NCBI GenBank assembly: GCA_049595035.1
Contig: JBMYKD010000005.1
Coordinates: 1-64,000 of the forward strand
Reading direction: 5' to 3'
Origin: UBA12202 sp049595035
GTDB lineage: Bacteria; Pseudomonadota; Alphaproteobacteria; Puniceispirillales; UBA1172
Length of the DNA: 64,000 bases
The notes below the pieces were generated by a model, which ran no database searches, was not told the origin of the DNA, and saw only the letters and a list, made by a program, of their open reading frames with translations. This document shows positions 52,565-61,611 of this stretch, piece after piece; positions within the stretch are counted from its first letter, which is position 1, and every line of letters starts with the position of its first letter. A program made the translations under genes and the position numbers.

Positions 52565-54754
52565 ATGGTTCATAATGAAGTCATGACACATAACACGCCT
52601 GAAGAAAAATCTCCAGCCAAGACAGCTGATGTCCCTGAAACACAGTGGCAGGAAGACCCATTGCCAGACCGTTTTCGGTTTCGGTCAGGCTGGTCATTAA
52701 TCACAGCCTTGCTTTTAGGCGCTGGGATCATGATTGGTCAGTTGATGACGGATAGTATCCTGCTTACACATATGATCACGGGTATGGATCACTTGCTTGG
52801 CGGGATGATATCAATAATAGCTCTGCTAGGTGGCGGCATAGCTATCCTTTTGTCTTATTATGGCTGGTTACGGCTAGGTAAGATTACTGCCATCCTTGCC
52901 CTGATCATGATGGGTACAGGCGTAATGATTTATGACCGGTTGAGTTTACCATCACCGGTTATGCTGCCGGATCAGCCCCAGATGGTGACACTGATCATTA
53001 CCGAAAGCCAGCCTTATAGAAATGACCGCCAGCAAATCAAGGCACATCTTATCCCTGATGACCCTTTGCATAAAATAACGGGAAACCATTTGATCAGGCT
53101 GATTGTTCCGTCAGATATCAAACCTCTTTATCCCGGATATCAGATCACGGCAGAAGTAGATTTTCAGCCGCTTTTGCCGCAATTGCTTCCGGGCGGGTTT
53201 GATTTTACCGAACACGCCTTGCGGCAACATATTATTGCTGGTGGTTTTGTCCGTTCTGTTAAAGCCATCGATGATAAAGGCACCTATCATTTTGCCCGCA
53301 TGCGCCGCGCATTTCAGGAAAAACTCTTTGCAGCCATGGATAAGGACTGGGCGGCACCCATTACTTCTGCTTTATTACCGGGCTTGCGCGCATCTATTCC
53401 GTCGGATTTGCGGGAATCATGGCGTGGGGCAGGTCTGGCGCATCTGCTGGCCATATCCGGACTTCATATGATGCTGGTTTGCGGAATCATCATGGTATTA
53501 GTGCGGGTGGTGATGGGATTAAATCCGGTTTTTGCCAGTCGCGTGTCCTCTTTCCGTGTCAGTGCCATGACGGCTTTGCCTCTTTGTCTGTTTTATCTGA
53601 TCTTTGCCGGTGTTCCTGTCAGTGCGCTCCGGGCATTCATCATGCTAGGATTAGCCTTGGTTGCAGTATTCATGTCACGTCGCGGTATTACCCTGCATCA
53701 TGTTGCTGTTGCGGCGATTATCATTCTCATATTCTCGCCATCAAGCCTGTTTGGTCCTGCGTTCCAGATGTCATTTTCGGCAGTGTTTGCGCTAGTTGTA
53801 GCATGGAATTTATGGCTGAAGCGACAAGTGCCAAAACCACGCGCATGGTATCAACGGTTATGGTCGTATTTTATGGCTATTGCGTTATCATCAATGATTG
53901 CATCACTCGCATCCATGCCATTTGCGCTATATCATTTTGGCATCACCACGTCATGGTCAGTGCTGGCAAATATGATCGGTATGCCATTGATGGGATTGCT
54001 GATCATGCCCATGGGTGTTGCGTCGCTAGTATTGTCCCCTGTTGGGGCAGAATCAATACCGCTATTCTTTATGAATGCCGATATTATCAGCCTGTCTCAT
54101 ATCGCTGAATATATTTCATCCTGGGATGGGGCCAGACTGGCTATCTTTCCGCCCTCTGCCCCTGTTACCTTTTTGCTTGCGGTTGCAATACTGACCCTCG
54201 GTATCGCGCCGGGCATATGGCGCATGGCAAGCGTGATGATATTGATTATTGCTGGCTCCCTATGGTGGATGGAACCCCGTCCTGTCGCCGGAATGCTTCT
54301 CGATTATGGTAAACCTGTTCTGGCTGTGATGAGTGCAGATGGACATGTGTTGACCAGCACGTCCAAAACACATGGATTTGCCGTCCGGGTTCTGACCCAG
54401 CCATTTGGCCGGTCAGAATCCATCTATGTGAGAGATTATCTGGCCGCAGATAATAATATGGATCAACACGGCCGGGCCAATGTCTTCTGCCAACAGGAAA
54501 GCTGTTATATTACCACTGCAGATGGGCAGATTTTTGCCATGGTATGGGCGCGGTCAGATTTAACCACAGCCTGTCAGAAAGCAGATATCGTGCTGGCACT
54601 GGTTAATGCCAGCTATCCATGCCGTGATGGCAGTCTATTGCTTGACCGTGATGATCTTGTCCGGCGGGGTGGTATGCTTATCTATGGACAAGCCCGTGGC
54701 GTTGGTGATCATCATTCTGAATTGACCATAAAGCAGGTCAATACTGCCGAATGA
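52565..54754 (+). CDS. comEC: ComEC/Rec2 family membrane protein
   Basis: About 729 residues. The competence domain (about 270-530) forms many helices and includes the signature LRESWRGAGLAHLLAISGLHMMLV and GVPVSALRAFIML. An N-terminal DUF4131 region (about 40-200) precedes it. The C-terminal part lacks the HxHxDH motif of a metallo-beta-lactamase domain, so only the channel portion is certain. It is predicted to carry single-stranded DNA across the inner membrane. The start may instead be the Met at 52583. It overlaps lexA convergently by 17 bases. Confidence 0.85.
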   Translation: MVHNEVMTHNTPEEKSPAKTADVPETQWQEDPLPDRFRFRSGWSLITALLLGAGIMIGQLMTDSILLTHMITGMDHLLGGMISIIALLGGGIAILLSYYGWLRLGKITAILALIMMGTGVMIYDRLSLPSPVMLPDQPQMVTLIITESQPYRNDRQQIKAHLIPDDPLHKITGNHLIRLIVPSDIKPLYPGYQITAEVDFQPLLPQLLPGGFDFTEHALRQHIIAGGFVRSVKAIDDKGTYHFARMRRAFQEKLFAAMDKDWAAPITSALLPGLRASIPSDLRESWRGAGLAHLLAISGLHMMLVCGIIMVLVRVVMGLNPVFASRVSSFRVSAMTALPLCLFYLIFAGVPVSALRAFIMLGLALVAVFMSRRGITLHHVAVAAIIILIFSPSSLFGPAFQMSFSAVFALVVAWNLWLKRQVPKPRAWYQRLWSYFMAIALSSMIASLASMPFALYHFGITTSWSVLANMIGMPLMGLLIMPMGVASLVLSPVGAESIPLFFMNADIISLSHIAEYISSWDGARLAIFPPSAPVTFLLAVAILTLGIAPGIWRMASVMILIIAGSLWWMEPRPVAGMLLDYGKPVLAVMSADGHVLTSTSKTHGFAVRVLTQPFGRSESIYVRDYLAADNNMDQHGRANVFCQQESCYITTADGQIFAMVWARSDLTTACQKADIVLALVNASYPCRDGSLLLDRDDLVRRGGMLIYGQARGVGDHHSELTIKQVNTAE

Positions 54755-55427
54755 GTGCTTTCAATGTGCCCTGAATTTTTACCTGATCAGGGCCAAAGAT
54801 GCGCGTTTCATACTTACTATTAGCAGGTTCAAGAGCAATACTGTATGATTTGCGGCGCAGACGTTTTAAGGTAGCTTCGTCTTCTTCTTCAAGCAGGGCA
54901 ACAACAATATCGCCATTTTGCGCGGTATCGCCTTTTTCAATCAGCACCGTATCACCATCCATAATGCCAGCATCAATCATGGAATCGCCTTCGATTGTTA
55001 GGGCAAAATATTCCCCGCGCCCCAACATATATTCGGGAACCGGCATGGTATTGGAAGCATCAGAAATAGCGGCAATCGGTGTTCCGGCGGCAATCTTGCC
55101 CAGTAAGGGGATTTCAACCACCGGGCTAGTCGGTTCCATTACTGGCGCTGAAACCTGATCATGAGGGGACTGTTCGATGACAGAAAGGGAAGGTTGATGC
55201 GTATAAGGTGACCCATCAGGATGGCGGAGGATATCAACCGCACGCGCACGGTTATGAAGTCTGGCGATATAGCCGCGTTCTTCCAGAGCAGACATAAGAC
55301 GGTGGATGCCGGATTTCGATTTTAGGCCAGCGGCTTCACATAATTCTTCAAAACTGGGTGCAATGCCATATTCTTCGACATGATGAATAATGAGTGTGAG
55401 CATATCACGTTGTTTTTTTGTCAGCAT
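54738..55427 (-). CDS. lexA: LexA SOS repressor
   Basis: A 229-residue repressor. The N-terminal winged helix (1-70, TLIIHHVEEYGIAPSFEELC) binds SOS boxes. The self-cleavage site is A114-G115 (GKIAAGTPIA), the nucleophile S149 (GDSMIDAG) and the general base K188 (EATLKRL). The start MLTKKQRDM follows AGGAAAAG; a Met seven codons upstream lacks a ribosome site. A SOS-box-like sequence lies at 55508-55522, so autoregulation is expected. Confidence 0.96.
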   Translation of the reverse strand: MLTKKQRDMLTLIIHHVEEYGIAPSFEELCEAAGLKSKSGIHRLMSALEERGYIARLHNRARAVDILRHPDGSPYTHQPSLSVIEQSPHDQVSAPVMEPTSPVVEIPLLGKIAAGTPIAAISDASNTMPVPEYMLGRGEYFALTIEGDSMIDAGIMDGDTVLIEKGDTAQNGDIVVALLEEEDEATLKRLRRKSYSIALEPANSKYETRIFGPDQVKIQGTLKALIRQY

Positions 55428-55507
55428 ATGCTTTTCCTGTCCGGTCATATCGCATCATCAGGTAAATCATAAATTTAGCGTATATGATACCTATATGATC
55501 CCTATTT

Positions 55508-55532
55508 GTTCATGTTTTGTACAATAAGTCAA
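55508..55532 (-). promoter_or_regulatory. Candidate SOS box and lexA promoter
   Basis: GTTC-N7-GTAC (55508-55522) matches the alphaproteobacterial LexA pattern GTTC-N7-GTTC at all but one position. TTGACT (55532-55527, minus strand) just upstream is a good -35 box, so a bound repressor would cover the promoter spacer. No strong -10 box is seen. Confidence 0.5.
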
Positions 55533-55571
55533 GCCACTTGCTTTATCTGCTGGTTAATGTGACTGGGGCTA

Positions 55572-56834
55572 TTAAAGCGCAATTATATCCACGATATCGC
55601 CTTTATTCATGACCCCTGCATGAGCAGGTCTGATCATAAGCGCATTGGCATGAGCAAAATCCATTAGCTTGCCGCTATCCTGTGACGTCAATGGGGTAAA
55701 GATATCCCGCCCTTTTGTGTCATCATGGCTGATCATGCCGCGCATATATTCTTCACGTTCGTCATTAGCAGGCACGGTGCTGGCGAGTATGGCTTTTCGC
55801 GGTGATATATCTGTTGGTAAGCCGAGCATGGCATGAATGGCGGCGCGAACAAAAATCATGGTGCATATGCCGGCGGATACCGGATTCCCCGGTAAACCCA
55901 GAAACGGTATCAGGCCTGTTGCCATATCCATATGACCAAAAATCATTGGCTTGCCGGGTCGCATGGCAATGCGCCAGAAATCAAGGGTATCCCTATTCTT
56001 CATTCGGGCAGACACCAGATCATGTTTGCCTACTGATGCACCGCCGGTAAGAATAAGCAAATCAGCATCTGGAAGCCGGGATAAGGCGGCATCAAGAGCA
56101 TCTTGATGATCGGCAATGGGCGGTAAGGTAACAGGTTCCCCGCCTATAGTCTGAACCATAGTGGCTATCATAACAGTGTTGCTAGAAATGATCTGTGCCG
56201 GGTTCAGGGTATCATTAGGCTGTTGTCCGGGCTGGAGCAATTCACTTCCGGTTGCACCAATGACAATGACTGGCTTTTTCCGCACCTTCAATAGATGATG
56301 GCCGCCAGCTGCCAGTAATCCGATCATACGCCCATCCAGTTTTGTTCCAGCAGTGACCAAAAGATCATCTTTATGAAAATCCTGTCCTTTCCGGCGGATG
56401 AAGCGGCCCGGTGTCACCGGCTCTGTGATTTCAACATTTATGCTATCTGATTTGTCTTTGTTGTTATGATCAGATGGGCTGATGAGTCTGGTATTTTCCT
56501 GAATGACTATGCTATCCGCCCCATCTGGTAAATTGGCACCAGTGGAAATCCGGATGGTTGTTCCGGGTGTCAGGGCATCTGGCCACGGATGACCAGCCGC
56601 ACTTTCCCCTATAAGCCGGAGTGTCACTGGCAGATCTTTGATATCCTGGGCACATACGGCAAAGCCATCCATAGCAGATTGATCAGCTGGCGGATTGGTC
56701 AGACCAGCAGAAACATCTTCTGCCATGATACGGCCATTTGCCTGAAGCAAATCCACATATTCGTCGCCCATAAGCGGCATGGCATCGGTAATGCGGCTAA
56801 CAGCATCACTTACAGGGATAAGCGGTTTAGTCAT
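55572..56834 (-). CDS. moeA: Molybdopterin molybdenumtransferase
   Basis: A 420-residue enzyme inserting molybdenum into molybdopterin. It shows the N-terminal SAMDGFAVCA-type segment (DQSAMDGFAV), GRMIGLLAAGGHHLLKV, ILTGGASVGKHDLV in the catalytic domain, and GLPGNPVSA. The ATG at 56834 overlaps the moaC stop by 8 bases; a GTG at 56861 would extend it by 9 residues. It is the fifth gene of the trpG-trpD-trpC-moaC-moeA run. Confidence 0.93.
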   Translation of the reverse strand: MTKPLIPVSDAVSRITDAMPLMGDEYVDLLQANGRIMAEDVSAGLTNPPADQSAMDGFAVCAQDIKDLPVTLRLIGESAAGHPWPDALTPGTTIRISTGANLPDGADSIVIQENTRLISPSDHNNKDKSDSINVEITEPVTPGRFIRRKGQDFHKDDLLVTAGTKLDGRMIGLLAAGGHHLLKVRKKPVIVIGATGSELLQPGQQPNDTLNPAQIISSNTVMIATMVQTIGGEPVTLPPIADHQDALDAALSRLPDADLLILTGGASVGKHDLVSARMKNRDTLDFWRIAMRPGKPMIFGHMDMATGLIPFLGLPGNPVSAGICTMIFVRAAIHAMLGLPTDISPRKAILASTVPANDEREEYMRGMISHDDTKGRDIFTPLTSQDSGKLMDFAHANALMIRPAHAGVMNKGDIVDIIAL

Positions 56835-57300
56835 CGGCCTTGAAATGTCCTGATTTGCCACCAGATTTTTCTAGAAGGCGTATGCCGCCTATCACCATGG
56901 ATTTATCAACCGCCTTTACCATGTCATAGACAGTAAGCGCGGCAACAGAAACAGCGGTCAGTGCTTCCATTTCAACACCTGTCTGGCCTGTTAGACGACA
57001 TTCAGCGGTGATATGAACACGATCATCCCCGACATCCAGTGTGACAGAAACATGACTCAACGCCAGAGGATGGCATAACGGAATAAGCGCATCTGTTTTC
57101 TTGGCCGCCATAATGCCGGCGAGTTGCGCAATGCTCAGAACATCACCCTTTTTGTGGCCTTTATCCCGGATCAGCCGCAATGTGTCAGCGGCCATGGTAA
57201 TAAATCCTTCTGCTATGGCCGTGCGACTGGTCATGGCTTTTTCTGTTACATCGACCATCTGTGGCTGGCCATGCTTATTGAAATGCGTCAGCTGGCTCAT
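56827..57300 (-). CDS. moaC: Cyclic pyranopterin monophosphate synthase
   Basis: A 157-residue MoaC acting with MoaA in the first step of molybdenum cofactor synthesis. Characteristic are MVDVTEKAMTSRTAIAEG, KTDALIPLCHPLALS with the catalytic His, and GQTGVEMEALTAVSVAALTVYDM with the catalytic Asp/Lys downstream (KAVDKSM). It overlaps trpC by four bases. Confidence 0.97.
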   Translation of the reverse strand: MSQLTHFNKHGQPQMVDVTEKAMTSRTAIAEGFITMAADTLRLIRDKGHKKGDVLSIAQLAGIMAAKKTDALIPLCHPLALSHVSVTLDVGDDRVHITAECRLTGQTGVEMEALTAVSVAALTVYDMVKAVDKSMVIGGIRLLEKSGGKSGHFKADD

Positions 57301-58115
57301 GCCATATCTTTCCAGTTAACGGGTAGGGGATAGGACAGCAGGCTACTGACAGCGGTAGCTATATCATCCTGTTCCATCAGAAACTCACCGATCAGAAAGC
57401 ATCTTGCACCTGCCCGCGCCATGCGAGCCAGATCATCACTGGACTTCAGGCCGCTTTCTGCAATGGCAATTCGGTCGTCGGGTATCATCGTCATCAAGTC
57501 TTCGCCAACAGCAAGATCAGTAGTCATAGATCGCAAATTGCGGTTATTAATCCCGATCATCGGTGATTGCAGATTAAGCGCACGTTCTATTTCTTCACCA
57601 TCATGTGTTTCGATCAAGACATCAAGCCCATATTCCATGGCGCAAGCCTCAAGTTCGGCGGCATGGCTGTCGCTCAGGGCAGACATGATAAGCAGAATAC
57701 AATCGGCACCATGGGCTCTGGCTTCTATGATCTGGATAGGATCAATCATGAAATCTTTGCGCAAGACTGGCATCAATGTTGCCGATTTAGCCGCTATCAT
57801 ATCATTGATATGCCCGTGAAAATATTTCTGGTCGGTCAGCACGGATAAACAGGTTGCCCCACCGGCTTCATAGGATTGGGCGATATTAGCCGGGTCAGCA
57901 TCTGGGTTAATCAATCCACGGGAAGGAGAAGCGCGTTTGAACTCGGCAATAAGGCCATAGCCCTGAGCGGAAGATTTGCGTAAAGCATTAGCAAAGCCTC
58001 TGGCAGGGGGCATATCTGCCGCTTTTGCCGCAAGGGAATGGCTGTCGGGACTGGCTTTCAGTTCTGTCACTTCAATGGCTTTGTCAGCAATGATTGTTTT
58101 AAGCACATCACTCAT
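57297..58115 (-). CDS. trpC: Indole-3-glycerol phosphate synthase
   Basis: A 272-residue TIM-barrel enzyme closing the indole ring in tryptophan synthesis. It shows GLIAEFKRASPSRG, CLSVLTDQKYFHG, VLRKDFMIDPIQI with the catalytic Lys, IGINNRNLRSM and IAESGLKSSDDLA. It is a stand-alone enzyme, not fused to TrpF. ATGA overlaps join it to trpD and moaC. Confidence 0.97.
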   Translation of the reverse strand: MSDVLKTIIADKAIEVTELKASPDSHSLAAKAADMPPARGFANALRKSSAQGYGLIAEFKRASPSRGLINPDADPANIAQSYEAGGATCLSVLTDQKYFHGHINDMIAAKSATLMPVLRKDFMIDPIQIIEARAHGADCILLIMSALSDSHAAELEACAMEYGLDVLIETHDGEEIERALNLQSPMIGINNRNLRSMTTDLAVGEDLMTMIPDDRIAIAESGLKSSDDLARMARAGARCFLIGEFLMEQDDIATAVSSLLSYPLPVNWKDMA

Positions 58116-59125
58116 TTTTCATCTTCCCGATTAGTTACCGCAACTAGCTGGTCAAGTTTTGTCAAAGCGGCGCCGCTTTCCATGGATTCAACGGCAATAT
58201 CACGGCCTTTAATGAGGTTATCTACATGGCCTGCCCCGAATAAAGCGGCCGCTGCATTGAAAATAACAATGTCGCGATAGGCATTTTCGGTGCCGCTAAA
58301 AATAGCCCGCATGGCCGCCGCGTTTTCATCGGGGGTTCCGCCTACCAGATCAGCAATATTGGCCACAGGCAGGCCAATATCAGATGGGTGCAAGGTCATG
58401 CTTGTTGCTTTGCCATCACGGATAAGCATGGCATGTGTTTCCCCTGTTGTTGTGACTTCATCAAGACCGTCAGAGCCATGAACAACAAGAGCATGTGTTA
58501 CCCCGAGCCCAAGCATGGCATGAGCATAGGGTTCCAGCAGTTCGGATGAAAATACCCCCATCATAAACCGCTTAACCTCGGCCGGATTTGATAATGGCCC
58601 CATCATATTGAATATCGACCGGAACCCAAGTGCCGCCCTAACAGGGCCAACATGCCGCATAACAGAATGATGCCGCGGTGCCATTAGAAAACAGATGCCG
58701 ATTTCATCAAGGGCAGCCTGAACATGTGTCATATCAGCGTCCAGATTTATGCCTAACTGGGAAAGCACTTCTGCCGCGCCACTTTTTGACGATACCGCTA
58801 CATTGCCATGTTTGGCGACAGGAAAGCCTGCCCCTGCAACAACAAAACTGGCGGCGGTTGAGATATTCCATGTGCCAATCCCGTCCCCGCCGGTGCCCAC
58901 AATATCCATGGCATGGTCGGGGGCGGCGATAATGGTGGCGTGTTTCATCAATTCGGTGACGCCAATGATAACATCCTCGGCCGACTCCCCTCTGGTAGCA
59001 AGGGCACTGATAAATCCGGCAATCTGTTCGGGACTTGCTTCGCCACGCAGCATGATGGCAAAGCATTGTTGCATGTCAGCCTGGGATAGGTTTTGCCGTA
59101 CAAGTTTGCCTAATAATGCTTTCAT
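58112..59125 (-). CDS. trpD: Anthranilate phosphoribosyltransferase
   Basis: A 337-residue enzyme that couples anthranilate to PRPP. The PRPP loop is DIVGTGGDGIGTWNIST, followed by KHGNVAVSSKSGAAEVL and GPLSNPAEVKRF; the KxxxD-like and Glu metal sites appear downstream (HGSDGLDEVTTTG). It lies between trpG, 39 bases upstream, and trpC. Confidence 0.97.
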   Translation of the reverse strand: MKALLGKLVRQNLSQADMQQCFAIMLRGEASPEQIAGFISALATRGESAEDVIIGVTELMKHATIIAAPDHAMDIVGTGGDGIGTWNISTAASFVVAGAGFPVAKHGNVAVSSKSGAAEVLSQLGINLDADMTHVQAALDEIGICFLMAPRHHSVMRHVGPVRAALGFRSIFNMMGPLSNPAEVKRFMMGVFSSELLEPYAHAMLGLGVTHALVVHGSDGLDEVTTTGETHAMLIRDGKATSMTLHPSDIGLPVANIADLVGGTPDENAAAMRAIFSGTENAYRDIVIFNAAAALFGAGHVDNLIKGRDIAVESMESGAALTKLDQLVAVTNREDEK

Positions 59126-59164
59126 GGAAATGCTCTCATCCGCTTGTCATGTAATATGGTGTCA

Positions 59165-59824
59165 TCAGTCATGGATATGTTCCGGATGCGTTTGCGACAG
59201 GTGAAGCAATTGTTCTTCCAGCCGTGCAATATGGTCGTTGCTTGCGGGCTGGGTTAATCCGGTCAGATGCAGAAAATTTGCCAGAATCCGGTAGCCGTTT
59301 TCTGAAGCAATGGATTCCGGGTGAAACTGAACGCCAAAAGTAGGGTGGGTTTTGTGTTGAAGCGCCATGATAATACCAGCGTCGGTGCTGGCAATGATAT
59401 CCAGACAATCCGGCAAGCTATCCGCATCCACAATCAGTGAATGATATCGTGACACGGCAAAACGCGTATCACATCCGCTAAAAATACTCTGACCATGGTG
59501 CGTTACATATGACAGTTTGCCATGTACGGGCGGGTCAATACGATTTATCTGACCACCAAAGGCCGCCCCGATAGCCTGATGGCCAAGACACACCCCCAGA
59601 ATGGGGATATGCCCGCTTGCCTGATGGATGACATCCATGCATATGCCGGCTTTATCAGGGGTTGCCGGGCCCGGAGAAAGGACAATACCATCAGGTTTCA
59701 TTGCCATGACGTCATCTACACTATATTCATCATTACGAATGGTCTTCACTTCTGCGCCAAGATCAGACAGAAAGTGCCACAAATTCCATGTAAAACTGTC
59801 GTAATTATCAATGAGTAAAATCAT
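59165..59824 (-). CDS. trpG: Anthranilate synthase glutamine amidotransferase
   Basis: A 219-residue class I amidotransferase. The nucleophile is C79 in GVCLGHQAIGAAFGG; the partner His and Glu are in FGVQFHPESIASENG. It supplies ammonia to TrpE, which is not in the window; it could also serve PabB. The C-terminal 30 residues (NDHIARLEEQLLHLSQTHPEH) extend beyond the usual end. AAGG precedes the ATG. The leader upstream holds a short Trp-containing frame. Confidence 0.95.
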   Translation of the reverse strand: MILLIDNYDSFTWNLWHFLSDLGAEVKTIRNDEYSVDDVMAMKPDGIVLSPGPATPDKAGICMDVIHQASGHIPILGVCLGHQAIGAAFGGQINRIDPPVHGKLSYVTHHGQSIFSGCDTRFAVSRYHSLIVDADSLPDCLDIIASTDAGIIMALQHKTHPTFGVQFHPESIASENGYRILANFLHLTGLTQPASNDHIARLEEQLLHLSQTHPEHIHD

Positions 59825-59955
59825 ATCAGGCCTTAATAATGCAGTATATGCTATCTATTCTTAGCCTGATTCCATCCCCAAGGGCAATGACCGTTTCCGG
59901 CCAAATCAGGTTATCTAGCAGGGAATTTATGTGGTAAAATATAACCGTATGTATA
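59825..59955 (-). promoter_or_regulatory. trpG upstream leader with possible Trp mini-ORF
   Basis: This AT-rich leader holds a minus-strand promoter-like TTCAAC followed after 16 bases by TATATT near 59930-59960. A 17-codon frame with a TTG start (59904-59851) contains W-G-W. CCTGATT (59910-59904) can pair with AATCAGG (59871-59865). No U-tract terminator follows, so classical attenuation is not demonstrated. The rest of the 59825-60003 spacer is AT-rich without genes. Confidence 0.25.
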
Positions 59956-60003
59956 ACCTGTTGAAATATAATATATTTATATAGAATACATGGATATTAT
60001 GCG

Positions 60004-60032
60004 TTGACACTACGGCTGATGATGATTATAAC
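60004..60032 (+). promoter_or_regulatory. rplM-rpsI promoter
   Basis: A consensus TTGACA (60004-60009) and TATAAC (60027-60032) with a 17-base spacer. It predicts a leader of about 26 bases before rplM with AAGG as the ribosome site. Confidence 0.7.
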
Positions 60033-60065
60033 TCGCCACAGTTTAACACATAAGGTTGATACAGC

Positions 60066-60536
60066 ATGTCTAAATTTAAAACCTTTTCGGCAACTCCTGC
60101 CGATATTCAAAAGGGCTGGTGCGTTGTTGATGCAGAAGGTCTGGTATTGGGGCGTCTGGCCTCACTTATCGCGACCCGTCTGCGCGGTAAGCATAAGCCT
60201 AGCTACACCCCCAACATGGATTGCGGCGATAATGTTATTGTTGTTAATGCAGAAAAAGTTCTGCTGAAAGGCAATAAGCGTACACAGAAAACCTATTACT
60301 GGCATACTGGATATCCGGGTGGGATTAAATCCCGCACCGCTGATAAACTGCTGGATGGCCGTTTTCCTGAGCGTGTGATTACCAAAGCGGTTGAACGCAT
60401 GATTCCGCGTGGGCCACTTGGTCGTCGTTGCATGAAGCATCTGCATGTCTATGCTGGTGATCAGCATCCCCATGACGCACAACAACCGCAAAAACTGGAT
60501 GTTGCTGCGATGAACCCTAAAAATACAGCGAGATAG
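60066..60536 (+). CDS. rplM: 50S ribosomal protein L13
   Basis: A 156-residue L13 of normal length. Family features are WCVVDAEGLVLGRLASLIA, LRGKHKPSYTPNMDCGDNVIVVNAEKV and YYWHTGYPGGIKSRTADKLL, with AVERMIPRGPLGRRCMKHLHVYAG. It is transcribed with rpsI, which starts 3 bases past its stop, from a strong promoter. Confidence 0.98.
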   Translation: MSKFKTFSATPADIQKGWCVVDAEGLVLGRLASLIATRLRGKHKPSYTPNMDCGDNVIVVNAEKVLLKGNKRTQKTYYWHTGYPGGIKSRTADKLLDGRFPERVITKAVERMIPRGPLGRRCMKHLHVYAGDQHPHDAQQPQKLDVAAMNPKNTAR

Positions 60537-60539
60537 ATC

Positions 60540-61067
60540 ATGGCTGATGAAAACCAAATCGAAAACGCTTCCGCACCGGCAGATCAGCCTGAAGGCATGG
60601 CCGCGCTTGAAGCTCTAAAGAACACCGATGCTGGCACAGCAACAGAAAGCCCTGCTGATGTTGAGCCAAAAATTGATGAACATGGCCGTTCCTATGCAAC
60701 AGGTCGCCGGAAAGAATCATCGGCGCGGGTATGGCTTAAGCGTGGGTCTGGAAAGATCAGCGTTAATGGCAAGGATATCAGCGAATATTTTGCCCGTCCC
60801 GTGTTACAGATGATGCTGGCACAGCCATTTGAAACGGCTGCTCGCACAGGTGAGTTTGACGTTATTGCCACGGTTAAGGGTGGTGGTCTGTCCGGTCAGG
60901 CTGGCGCGGTTCGTCATGGTATCAGCCATGCGATGATCCGGTTTGAACCGGGGCTTCGTCCGGTATTGAAAGCGGGCGGTTTTCTTACCCGTGATAGCCG
61001 TGTTGTGGAACGGAAAAAATATGGCCGTGCGAAAGCCCGCCGGAGCTTCCAGTTCTCAAAGCGTTAA
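60540..61067 (+). CDS. rpsI: 30S ribosomal protein S9 with acidic N-terminal extension
   Basis: A 175-residue S9. The conserved body starts at RSYATGRRKESSARVWLKRG (about residue 50) and ends in the universal KARRSFQFSKR tail that reaches the P-site tRNA. The first 48 residues are an acidic, Ala-rich extension (ASAPADQPEGMAALEALKN), longer than the roughly 30-residue one common in alphaproteobacteria. An intrinsic terminator follows. Confidence 0.97.
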   Translation: MADENQIENASAPADQPEGMAALEALKNTDAGTATESPADVEPKIDEHGRSYATGRRKESSARVWLKRGSGKISVNGKDISEYFARPVLQMMLAQPFETAARTGEFDVIATVKGGGLSGQAGAVRHGISHAMIRFEPGLRPVLKAGGFLTRDSRVVERKKYGRAKARRSFQFSKR

Positions 61068-61088
61068 ACGCAAGCATTTTATGTTTTC

Positions 61089-61121
61089 AAAAGCAGGGCT
61101 TTGGTCCTGCTTTTTTATTTT
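61089..61121 (+). terminator. Rho-independent terminator of rplM-rpsI
   Basis: AAAAGCAGG (61089-61097) pairs with CCTGCTTTT (61106-61114) around an eight-base loop and runs into TTATTTT. It lies 21 bases past the rpsI stop and is the clearest terminator in the window. Confidence 0.9.
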
Positions 61122-61184
61122 CTGGAAAAATCTCCATCATCTAGCGAAATAGCGATATTGCCTTCCCATAAGATAAAAGGCAGT

Positions 61185-61607
61185 ATGGTGATGATGAACA
61201 GTGATAAACGACTTTTTGGGACATGCCATTGCGGTGCGGTGAAAATATCGGTGCCGGCAGATATGGATTTCACATCGGCCAGACGTTGTGATTGTTCATT
61301 TTGCCGTCGACGCTGGGCACCTTCAGCAGGCATTGCCGAAGATCAATTCCGCGTCGAAAAAGGCGCGGATATGTTATCTCTATACCAATTCAACACATTA
61401 GCCGCAGAACATTATTTTTGCCGCAAATGTGGTATCTATACGCATCATCGCCGACGAAGTGACCCATTAATTTTTGGAATCAATGTGACATGTTTTGACC
61501 ATATCAACATGTCAGATTATAACTGCGTTGACATCAATGATGGTATCAATCATCCCAGTGACCAAATAAGTGACCAAATAAGTGACAGGACAAAAGACAG
61601 GAAATAA
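61185..61607 (+). CDS. GFA-family (glutathione-dependent formaldehyde-activating-like) protein
   Basis: A 140-residue zinc protein of the GFA/CENP-V fold. Cysteines expected to bind two zincs are C14 and C16 (FGTCHCGAVK), C35, C37 and C40 (RRCDCSFCRRR) and C79 and C82 (FCRKCG). True Gfa enzymes handle glutathione-formaldehyde adducts, but most family members have unknown function. The start at 61185 has AAAGG upstream; a longer frame would begin inside the rpsI terminator. The C-terminus contains a duplicated SDQI motif. hom follows after 4 bases. Confidence 0.85.
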   Translation: MVMMNSDKRLFGTCHCGAVKISVPADMDFTSARRCDCSFCRRRWAPSAGIAEDQFRVEKGADMLSLYQFNTLAAEHYFCRKCGIYTHHRRRSDPLIFGINVTCFDHINMSDYNCVDINDGINHPSDQISDQISDRTKDRK

Positions 61608-61611
61608 AATA

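Noticed and set aside
59825..60065. tRNA or small RNA gene in the trpG-rplM spacer
   Set aside because: No cloverleaf, no T-loop sequence and no terminator; only promoters and an AT-rich leader are visible.
61101..61184. Upstream extension of the GFA-family gene
   Set aside because: It would begin inside the rpsI terminator loop with no ribosome site.
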